This document shows positions 49,401-61,400 of a stretch of DNA of 64,000 bases, piece after piece; position 1 is the stretch's first letter; each line of letters opens with the position of its first letter. The DNA is taken from positions 51,015,385 through 51,079,384 of the forward strand of contig NC_088295.1 of assembly GCF_032854445.1 (NCBI RefSeq). The letters are read 5' to 3'. Position numbers and translations under genes: made by a program. Under the pieces are notes generated by a model that searched no databases, was not told where the DNA came from, and was given only the letters and a program-made list of their open reading frames with translations. Source of the DNA: Liolophura sinensis (taxonomy: Eukaryota > Mollusca > Polyplacophora > Chitonida > Chitonidae).

Positions 49401-52400
49401 GGAATAATGACTTCTTGGCAACAAGAACTCCTGCACAAAAAGAAAAATAATCTGAGAAATGTTGTAAGATCTAAACTGATTAATTTTTTCATTTTAACAC
49501 CATATTTTTCATTTAATATACAAGTGCGATTAGTTTTAGAGTCTGGGGTAAATACATGTAACTGACCTTTGGTAAGTTACTAACAAACCTTCCCACTCGT
49601 TAATATGTATGTGGGCACCATATTGGTAGAAGACAAGTCCAAGTAATCAAACTCACCTGGGGTAGACACTCCTCCCACAAATTTATGTACTGACATAAAA
49701 ACAGCATCCTTTGAACACAGAGAGCTGTCACAACTGAAACAGAAAGATGGGAATTAAGCAGAACTGAAATTCAGAAACAGAAATAAAAACCACAGAAACT
49801 GCCAATGTATATCTTATCTATCACAATGCAGTTAATCTATGATAACAGAACACGTAACAAAATTGAACACCTATTCAGATGAACACAATCTAAGCCCGAA
49901 TATAGTACTACTATGTATAGTAGATACTTGAAACAATGAAATCTGATGACAACATTGTGCCACTGTGTCTACTGCATGTACATGAACTATCCACACAAAT
50001 ACTGACGACATTGTGCCACTGTGTCTACTGCATGTACATGAACTATCCACACAAATACTGACGACATTGTGCCACTGTGTCTACTGCATGTACATGAACT
50101 ATCCACACAAATACTGACGACATTGTGCCACTGTGTCTACTGCATGTACATGAACTATCCACACAAATACTGACGACATTGTGCCACTGTGTCTACTGCA
50201 TGTACATGAACCATCCACACAAATACTGACGACACTGTGCCACTGTGTCTACTGCATGTACATGAACTATCCACACAAACACTGACGACATTGTGCCACT
50301 GTGTCTACTGCATGTACATGAACTATCCACAAAAATACTGATGACATTATGCCACTGTGTCTACTGCATGTACATGGACTATCCACACAAATACTGACGA
50401 CATTGTGCCACTGTGTCTACTGCATGTACATGAACTATCCACACAAATACTGACGACATTGTGCCACTGTGTCTACTGCATGTACATGGACTATCCACAC
50501 AAATACTGAGGACATTGTGCCACTGTGTCTACTGCAGGTATAAAAACTATCCACACAAATACTGAGGACATTGTGCCACTGTGTCTACTGCAGGTATATG
50601 AACTATCCACACAAATACTGACGACATTGTGCCACTGTGTCTACTGCATGTACATGAACTATCCACACAAATACTGACGACATTGTGCCACTGTGTCTAT
50701 TGCATGTACATGAACTATCCACACAAATACTGAGGACATTGTGCCACTGTGTCTACTGCATGTACATGGACTATCCACACAAATACTGAGGACATTGTGC
50801 CACTGTGTCTACTGCATGTACATGAACTATCCACACAAATACTGAGGACATTGTGCCACTGTGTCTACTGCATGTACATGGACTATCCACACAAATACTG
50901 AGGACATTGTGCCACTGTGTCTACTGCAGGTATATGAACTATCCACACAAATACTGACGACATTGTGCCACTGTGTCTACTGCAGGTATATGAACTATCC
51001 ACACAAATACTGACGACATTGTGCCACTGTGTCTACTGCATGTACATGAACTATCCACACAAGTACTGAGGACATTGTGCCACTGTGTCTACTGCATGTA
51101 CATGGACTATCCACACAAATACTGACGACATTGTGCCACTGTGTCTACTGCATGTACATGAACTATCCACACAAATACTGACGACACTGTGCCACTGTGT
51201 CTACTGCATGTACATGAACCATCCACACAAATACTGAGGACATTGTGCCACTGTGTCTACTGCATGTACATGGACTATCCACACAAATACTGACGACACT
51301 GTGCCACTGTGTCTACTGCATGTACATGGACTATCCACACAAATACTGACGACACTGTGCCACTGTGTCTACTGCATGTACATGGACTATCCACACAAAC
51401 ACTGACGACACTGTGCCACTGTGTCTACTGCATGTACATGGACTATCCACACAAATACTGACGACACTGTGCCACTGTGTCTACTGCATGTACATGGACT
51501 ATCCACACAAATACTGACGACACTGTGCCACTGTGTCTACTGCATGTACATGGACTATCCACACAAATACTGACGACACTGTGCCACTGTGTCTACTGCA
51601 TGTACATGGACTATCCACACAAATACTGACGACACTGTGCCACTGTGTCTACTGCATGTACATAAACTATCCACACAAATACTGACGACATTGTGCCACT
51701 GTGTCTACTGCATGTACATGGACTATCCACACAAATACTGACGACACTGTGCCACTGTGTCTACTGCATGTACATGAACTATCCACACAAATACTGACGA
51801 CACTATGCCACTGTGTCTACTGCATGTACATGGACTATCCACACAAATACTGAGGACATTGTGCCACTGTGTCTACTGCAGGTACATGAACTATCCACAC
51901 AAATACTGAGGACATTGTGCCACTGTGTCTACTGCATGTACATGAACTATCCACACAAATACTGATGACATTGTGCCACTGTGTCTACTGCATGTACATG
52001 AACTATCCACACAAATACTGATGACATTGTGCCACTGTGTCTACTGCATGTACATGAACTATCCACACAAATACTGACGACACTGTGCCACTGTGTCTAC
52101 TGCATGTACATGGACTATCCACACAAATACTGACGACATTGTGCCACTGTGTCTACTGCATGTACATGAACTATCCACACAAATACTGACGACATTGTGC
52201 CACTGTGTCTACTGCATGTACATGGACTATCCACACAAATACTGACGACATTGTGCCACTGTGTCTACTGCATGTACATGAACTATCCACACAAATACTG
52301 ACGACACTGTGCCACTGTGTCTACTGCATGTACATGGACTATCCACACAAATACTGACGACATTGTGCCACTGTGTCTACTGCATGTACATGGACTATCC

Positions 52401-55400
52401 ACACAAATACTGAGGACATTGTGCCACTGTGTCTACTGCAGGTATATGAACTATCCACACAAATACTGAGGACATTGTGCCACTGTGTCTACTGCATGTA
52501 CATGAACTATCCACAGAAATACTGAGGACATTGTGCCACTGTGTCTACTGCATGTATATGAACTATCCACACAAGTACTGACGACATTGTGCCACTGTGT
52601 CTACTGCATGTACATGAACTATCCACACAAGTACTGACGACATTGTGCCACTGTGTCTACTGCATGTACATGAACTATCCACACAAATACTGACGACATT
52701 GTGCCACTGTGTCTACTGCATGTACATGAACTATCCACACAAATACTGACGACATTGTGCCACTGTGTCTACTGCATGTACATGAACTATCCACACAAAT
52801 ACTGAGGACATTGTGCCCTTGTGTCTACTGCATGTACATGGACTATCCACACAAATACTGAGGACATTGTGCCACTGTGTCTACTGCAGGTATATGAACT
52901 ATCCACACAAATACTGACGACATTGTGTCCCTGTGTCTACTGCATGTACATGAACTATCCACACAAATACTGACGACATTGTGCCACTGTGTCTACTGCA
53001 GGTATATGAACTATCCACACAAATACTGACGACATTGTGCCACTGTGTCTACTGCATGTACATGAACCATCCACACAAATACTGATGACATTGTGCCACT
53101 GTGTCTACTGCATGTACATGGACTATCCACAAAAATACTGACGACACTGTGCCACTGTGTCTACTGCATGTACATGGACTATCCACAGAAATACTGAGGA
53201 CATTGTGCCACTGTGTCTACTGCATGTACATGGACTATCCACAGAAATACTGAGGACACTGTGCCACTGTGTCTACTGCATGTACATGGACTATCCACAG
53301 AAATACTGAGGACATTGTGCCACTGTGTCTACTGCATGTACATGAACCATCCACACAAATACTGACGACATTGTGCCACTGTGTCTACTGCATGTACATG
53401 AACTATCCACACAAATACTGACGACATTGTGCCACTGTGTCTACTGCATGTACATGAACTATCCACACAAATACTGACGACATTGTGCCACTGTGTCTAC
53501 TGCATGTACATGAACTATCCACACAAACACTGACGACATTGTGCCACTGTGTCTACTGCATGTACATGGACTATCCACACAAATACTGACGACATTGTGC
53601 CACTGTGTCTACTGCATGTACATGGACTATCCACACAAATACTGAGGACATTGTGCCACTGTGTCTACTGCATGTACATGAACTATCCACACAAATACTG
53701 AGGACATTGTGCCACTGTGTCTACTGCATGTACATGGACTATCCACACAAATACTGAGGACATTGTGCCCTTGTGTCTACTGCATGTACATGGACTATCC
53801 ACACAAATACTGACGACATTGTGCCACTGTGTCTACTGCATGTACATGAACTATCCACACAAATACTGACGACATTGTGCCACTGTGTCTACTGCATGTA
53901 CATGGACTATCCACAAAAATACTGACGACACTGTGCCACTGTGTCTACTGCGTGTACATGAACTATGCACACAAATATTGACGACACTGTGCCACTGTGT
54001 CTACTGCATGTACATGGACCATCCACACAAATACTGACGACACTGTGCCACTGTGTCTACTGCATGTATATGAACTATCCACACAAATACTGACGACATT
54101 GTGCCACTGTGTCTACTGCATGTACATGGACTATCCACACAAATACTGACGACATTGTGCCACTGTGTCTACTGCATGTACATGGACCATCCACACAAAT
54201 ACTGAAGACACTGTGCCACTGTGTCTACTGCATGTACATGAACTATCCACACAAATACTGACGACATTGTGCCACTGTGTCTACTGCATGTACATGAACT
54301 ATCCACACAAATATTGAATCTGCACATACAAATGATTTGTGATTGTAGCCTGGGCATTAAAGCATTTTGGAAAATGGCAATTTGCTTGCCATAGAATTAG
54401 GTCTGCTGGCAACGGTACTTTGTGACACAGCATCTGCACGAATTACATCTAACCACAAAAAGTGAGGTACATTGAATATACAGGCCAAACAAGAGGTAAA
54501 AGACAACCGCTCACCATAACATAAAACAACCCACTTTTGCAAGGACATATAAAACTTTAAATAGCAGAATTTGTGTGGTGTTTTTTAAGCTTCCAAGCCA
54601 AAAGCCTTTATTGTTCTTCTTCTAATTATTTAATTATTCTTCCCGGCTGTGAGCGTAATGCTGTATCTTTCATGCGTTAGGCATTGACAACTTGCTATGT
54701 CTTCTAAAGAGACAAAGGCCAGCTAAATATAGGTGAGCCAGGGACAATACAAAACTAATCAAGGGTTACTATCTACCGTTGCCTGTATGATGTTACAGTG
54801 GGTGACAGTGAAGAATTGTATCTGATTTTCCTTCCAAATGAAAACTGTGGTGCTCTGATGATATGTTCAGAACAAATATATGTTGGATCATCCCAGTTTT
54901 AAGCTTACTTTAAAGATATTTTACATTATACAGTGAATTAGTACCACAAAACATTGCGACAGCCCTCCTATTGCCCTAGCTTCCTAAAGTCAAGAGCAAC
55001 ACCCTCCAAAGAGCATTATACAGTCTCACAGTTGGGAAGAGATGAATATGTCGCTTGGTTGGAAACAGTTGCTGTAACCAAAGGCAGAAAATTTTACCGT
55101 TGAAATGCTTTTTTTCTTCTCACATATAACTTTTTTAATCTAAACAAATTGAGAAAAACAGAAAAGACAACTGAGCTTCACGCACCTAGATCTGATTGGA
55201 TTCATGTCAACTCTGACGTAAGGGGCAGCTGTGGCGTAATCCCAGAATGCAAGAGCTCCATGGCGATGAAGGCACTCTGTCACAGAGTCAACATCTGTTA
55301 AAATTCCAGTAATGTTTGATGCAGCAGAAAAACAGCCAATCAACTGTTTTCCACTGGGCTGCCACTTCTGGAAATCAGCCAGAAAGTAACATTAGCATGG

Positions 55401-58400
55401 TTTAACCCTATGTTTTAAAAGTTCTGGGATGTAAAAAAAAAACAGATTCTTTTACAAAGCATATTCTGACAGTTTTATCATAGAGGGTAAATGCCTCTTT
55501 TAAACAGAATATTGCTTCTTTAAGAAATTGAGTTACAATAAAAGATAGTGAGTTTCACTGTGTTTTCTTTAGAAGGGGTACAATACAAGGGGGACAACCT
55601 ATACAACCATAGATTAACCATTTTTAAGTTTAAGTTTAAATTCAGGTTAGTTACATTCACATGGTGTTATTCGCCAAATCGTATATGAAATAGCATTTGT
55701 CCCGTTTCCATTCCACCTGGCAAATTTGACACGTCGATACAAAAAAACTACAACATACACTAGTAAATGTTGCTTAAAAATTTTTCATATCAAGAAATCT
55801 GCACCTAGTATGCTGAAAATGGATATAATGTGCAACTTGTGAGGGTGTTCATAGTTACCCGAAGTTCTGTGATCAAGTGGTCCAGGCTTATCTGTCCGAA
55901 TTCATCCTCACGTATCTGCACCACCTAGACGTACAACAAAGTCATGACATTAGTTTTTTGTTTATGATTTGCTACCAATCACAGGCCACACTTCAATGTA
56001 GCTGAACTTTCTCTCAAGCATCACTGTGGTTCTTCAATACAGGCCATAAAGTTTACTGAACAATAAGGGGGGTAAGCGTGCATGATGTCATGAGCTGTTG
56101 TACAGTTAGTGAAAGGTCAGAAGTTCACTGAACAACAAGGAGGGTAAGCGTGCATGATGTCATGAGCCCTTGTACAGTTAGTGAAAGGTCAGAAGTTCAC
56201 TGAACAACAAGAGGGGTAAGCGAGCATGATGTCATGAGCTGTTGTACAGTTAGTGAAAGGTCAGAAGTTCACTGAACAACAAGGGGGGTAAGCGTGCATG
56301 ATGTCATGAGCTGTTGTACAGTTAGTGAAAGGTCAGAAGTTACTGAACAACAAGGAGGGTAAGCATGCATGATGTCATGAGCTCTTGTACAGTTAGTGAA
56401 AGGCCAGAAATTACTGAACAACAAGGGGGGTAAGCATGCATGATGTCATGAGCCCTTGTACAGTTAGTGAAAGGTCAGAAGTTACTGAACAACAAGGAGA
56501 GTAAGCATGCATGATGTCATGAGCTCTTGTACAATTAGTGAAAGGTCAGAAGTTACATGTATTTGTATCAGACAGAGATTGTTTACTTAAAGGGCTACTT
56601 TGGTGTCAAAACATCTGTGTCTTAAAAGCAAGGTGAACTGATAAAGACTGGGATGGTCTGAATTGCTCTCCTAAATTGTGAAAATATTGCAGTGAATTAA
56701 AACTAATATTGTACACTTCATCAAAGTATACGGAAACAAAGTATTTTTGCTCCTTCCACTTTGCCTGGTGTGACGTCACCCAGGAAAACATGACGTCATC
56801 AATCGATGACGTATATCCACAAATGACGATGCCCTTTCAAACGCTCTTGACATCATCCCAGGATAAATGTGTTAATTAATGTCACATCTGCCTGATTCGA
56901 CATCATACAGGGAATACTACCACGTCACATCAGGAAAATTTTACCGACACAGCCGAAGATATTGTTTTTCAAGGAATCTTCAGTTATATGGGTTAAATAG
57001 TGTTATGCATCAAAATCCCACTGAAAGATAGTGTTAGGCTTACTCCGAAGGATTTCTTTCATACCATTGTAATATTTCTACCCAATTTGTATTCTGACCA
57101 AAGAATAATTAAAACTGATACCCCCAAAATGCCTCAGTCAAGTAGTTTGAAAATGTCAACTGGATTTTGAAAATCTGGATATCGTTGATGCCCTAGTAAC
57201 ATTTGTTTGGTCTTCTTTATTCATAATAACAAGGTGACATGAAGTCACAGTTACTTCAATATAAAAAGAAATCTCTTTTGGCGTCGTACTAATTTGCCCA
57301 GTTATGGACAGCAAAAGCAAATGATTGAGTTCAGATATGTCAATTCAACAGAACAGAAAACTGAGAGACTATATAGGAGAATGATGCCAATTTGCAGTTT
57401 ACACAGTTCAAACTGAACTTTCTGAATATTTCTTCCAATACGCGACAAAGCCCTTTCAGAAAAATCTTTTTGTTTTTAGGCAATAATTAATTTTCTCAGT
57501 ACAGTAGTTCCATTTTGGTCGTTACGCCAAAACAGAAATAGTAAGTTAAATCTTCCACCCATTAAGGTGAGATATTTGAATAAAAAAAGCCATGTGTACA
57601 ACATCAAAGGCATTCATAAGTAAATACCAACATTTGCTCCGTATTCTCGCCAAGGTAACAAAATAGAATGGTGTTCATAGGGTCCTACAAATACCACCTG
57701 TAACATAAAGAAGAAGTACAGTGTTAGTGGACCATTTTAAGTAAAACGTTTCATATAACTTTATAGAGCCATATACAATTACAGTGTTAACCATTTGGGT
57801 GAAAGCTCAACTGTATTTATTTATTTACTTGATTGGTGTTTTACTCCGTACTCAAGAATATTTCACTTTTGCGACGTTGGCCAGGATTACAATGGGAGGA
57901 AACCAAGCAGAGCCCCGGGTAAACCCACGACCATCCGCAGGTTGCTGGCAGACCTTCCCAGGTATGGCCGGAGAGGAAGCCAGCACGAGCTGGACTTAAA
58001 CTCACAGCAACCACATTGGTGAGAGGCTCCTGGGTCATTACGCTGCACTAACGCTCTAACCCCAAAAGCTCAACTGTACAATCCAGACGTAATACCACCA
58101 GTCCTTCTGTTGACTGGATAATCAAGAGCCTTCTAACTACAGGAGAGATCACATCACATTTCATGTCAAAGTAGTGTAAATCTACGATCATTCCTTCAGT
58201 CATTCTGACATAACTGATCCTTTAACAACTGGTCTATCAAATCACAAATAATCTGAGAAACAAATGTACCACTGTCAATAAATGTTAAAATGGCTTTTAA
58301 CATTTAAGATTTTGAGTATTTCTTGAGGATTTGAGACAATGACAATACTATTATGAGATAAAATAAATTTGTAAATCTTCCTTACATTTTGACTCCATGT

Positions 58401-61400
58401 CTCTCCCAAGTATCTCTTACACATATACACGCAGGAATTAGACAATATGGTGCAAACAAAATGCACGATGAGCCTGACAAACAACCTTACATGTACGAAA
58501 TATTGTCATCAAGTTAATGTTTTCACCATTATTTGTTAACCAGAAAAGTTGTCTTACAGGCGGCTCTGGTAGTTTTAACCCATGAATGATCTTGTGCACC
58601 GCGCCCGTACACCCACTGCCGACAAATATCACTGCGTCATGTTCACTGGCATTCACAGCACTCCGTACTATATCTCTGAAAATAAAACAGAAATCAAACA
58701 TCACATTGGACAAGTTTGTTGTTTGGTTTGCTTGGAATTTGCTGTTACTTTTTAACATTACTGTGATCATAAAAAGACTGTGTATGCTCACCATATACAG
58801 AGCACTTAACCTACCAAAAAGGCTATCTACAGAGCACTTAACCTACCAAAAATGACATCTGAGCAAGTCACAACATTCTAACAGCCGGCCTTCCAGGACC
58901 TGACCTTTCACCTTTTCATCTAAGGTGCAAACAGTGTTCATTCTAAGAACAAAATTTTGTGCGCATGCGAGGTAAAGAAAATTTTGTGAAACTTAATAAA
59001 TCCTAAAAGTGACCACACAAACCAATGTAAATCTATACCTGAAGAAGATGACTCAATTGTCAATGGGAGACTTGAGGACGAACTACACAGAAGGTACAAA
59101 TGACAGAAGAGCACGTTTTCTTCTGTGAGGCTGCAGTGCATGTGTACTTCATACATGTTTTATGAGCACATATACACTGATAATTATGACGTAATAAAGA
59201 TAAGAACCTGAGCTCACAGCTTTGGACCGTCTTGGTACAGGCGGGAAGGAGTTTTACAAGTTCCCCATTAAAGCTCAGTCAGGTTTAAAAAGGTCTCTGA
59301 TTCGAAAAACTATTTACCTCTTTTATTTTACCTTATTTCAAGTCTGCAGACTGGTCACACTGGTGGATGTGTCAGTGTTACCTACCTGGTCTCATGTCGG
59401 TATAGTAGTGTCCGTAGACTGGTCACACTGATGGTTGTGACAGTGTTGTCTGTACACTAGTCACACTGGCGGTCGTGACAGAGCCTCATGTCTGTACAGT
59501 GTTGCCTGTAGACTGGTCACACTGGTGGTTGTGTCAGTGTTACCTACCTGGTATCATGTCTATACAGTGTTGTCTGTAGACTGGTCACACTGGTGCTTGT
59601 GTCAGTGTTACCTACCTGGCCTCATGTCTGTACAGTGTTGTTTGTAGACTAGTCACACTGGTGGTTGTGTCAGTGTTACCTACCTGGCCTCATGTGTGTA
59701 CAGTGTTGTCTGTAGACTGGTCACACTGGTCGTTGTGTCAGTGTTACCTACCTGGCCTCATGTCTGTACAGTGTTGTCTGTAGACTGGTCACACTGGTGG
59801 TTATGTCAGTGTTACCTACCTGGCCTCGTGTCTGTACAGTGTTGTCTGTAGACTGGTCACACCGGTGGTTGTGTCAGTGTTACCTACCTGGCCTCATGTC
59901 TGTACAGTGTTGTCTGTAGACTGGTCACATGGGTGGTTGTGTTAGTGTTACCTACCTGGCCTCGTGTCTGTACAGTGTTGTCTGTAGACTGGTCACACTG
60001 GTCGTTGTGTCAGTTTTACCTTCCTGGTCTCATGTCTGTACAGTGTTGTCTGTAGACTGGTCACACTGGTGCTTGTGACAGTGGTACCTACCTGGCCTCA
60101 TGTCTGTACAGTGTTGTCTGTAGACTGGTCACACTGGTGGTTGTGACAGTGTTACCTACCTGGCCTCATGTCTGTACAGTGTTGTCTGTAGACTGGTCAC
60201 ACTGGTGGTTGTGTCAGTGTTACCTACCTGGCCTCATGTCTGTACAGTGTTGTCTGTAGACTGGTCACACTGGTTGTTGTGTGAGTGTTCCCGTATTCTG
60301 GTAATACTTCGGATCGGATAAAGTCTTCTATGAATGATAAGCTTCTGGAAAAGACAGGTCAGGTCATTGGCATTAATGATCACAATTCAGGATTAAACCT
60401 TAAAAGAAAATACACCTCTCAGAGTAGTTATACTGGACATGAAAGTGTGCCTCATATAGTCCCTCAAGAAAAAGCATAAAGTCTGGTGATTTTACACGAA
60501 AGTACAAGCTACCAACGATAGAAGCCAAGCAAAAGTGCTGTACCTCTATCAGGGTAGTCATATTTTAAACCTATAATGATATCTGCAGATTGTTAGTTAA
60601 TGAGAGAGTAGAATTGTGGGAAATCTCATTAAGCCACTGATTTATTAGTGCCCAAAAGTGTACATTAGTCTAGAAGCCAACATGAAGTAGACAAGATTAA
60701 TCCGAAAATCTATTGAAATCTATGCAGTAGTACCTCCAGAGCTCAGAATGAAACATACACCATTATTACTCGTTTACACAAAAAAATTATGAATATGACC
60801 TACAACCAAAAGAAACCTTACAGTTTCAAAGTGAACATCTTTTGATTTATTTCTTCATTTGATTGGTATTTTAGGGCGTATTCAAGAATATTTCACTTTA
60901 AATATGCAACAGCAGCCAGCATTATGGTGGGGGGAAACCCACAACCATCCATAGGTTTCTGGCAAATCTCCTCACATACCAACATCTTCTGAGCTTTTCC
61001 TTCTCTTTCAATCTCCCGCTTATAAAGTTACACTAGCAGAAGTTGATAAACATAATATTTCTGAAACACACGCTCAAACTAAAAACAGCACATAGCTTCA
61101 ATACAACATTTTACAAGGAAAGCATGTACCTGCAAGGAATACAGCTTTAAAAAATAAATTTTACTAATACAATTAGGGTATGATTACTAATAGCAATAAA
61201 ATATATCCCACAAATCGTTCTATCACATACCTTCCTGAGGCTGTATAGTCCATGTACATCACTACAAAAAATATTCAAAATGTGAAAGATAGCAGTAAAA
61301 GTAGAATGTACAATCCATACAAAAAGCTAAAATACATTATTCACATTCATGGTCACGAATGCAAAGACATGGTGCTGATTTTTAAAAAATCTGCATTACT

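Noticed and set aside
49947-54312. CRISPR-like regular array
   Set aside because: There are no unique spacers; whole 56-bp units are repeated and the host is a spliced eukaryotic gene.
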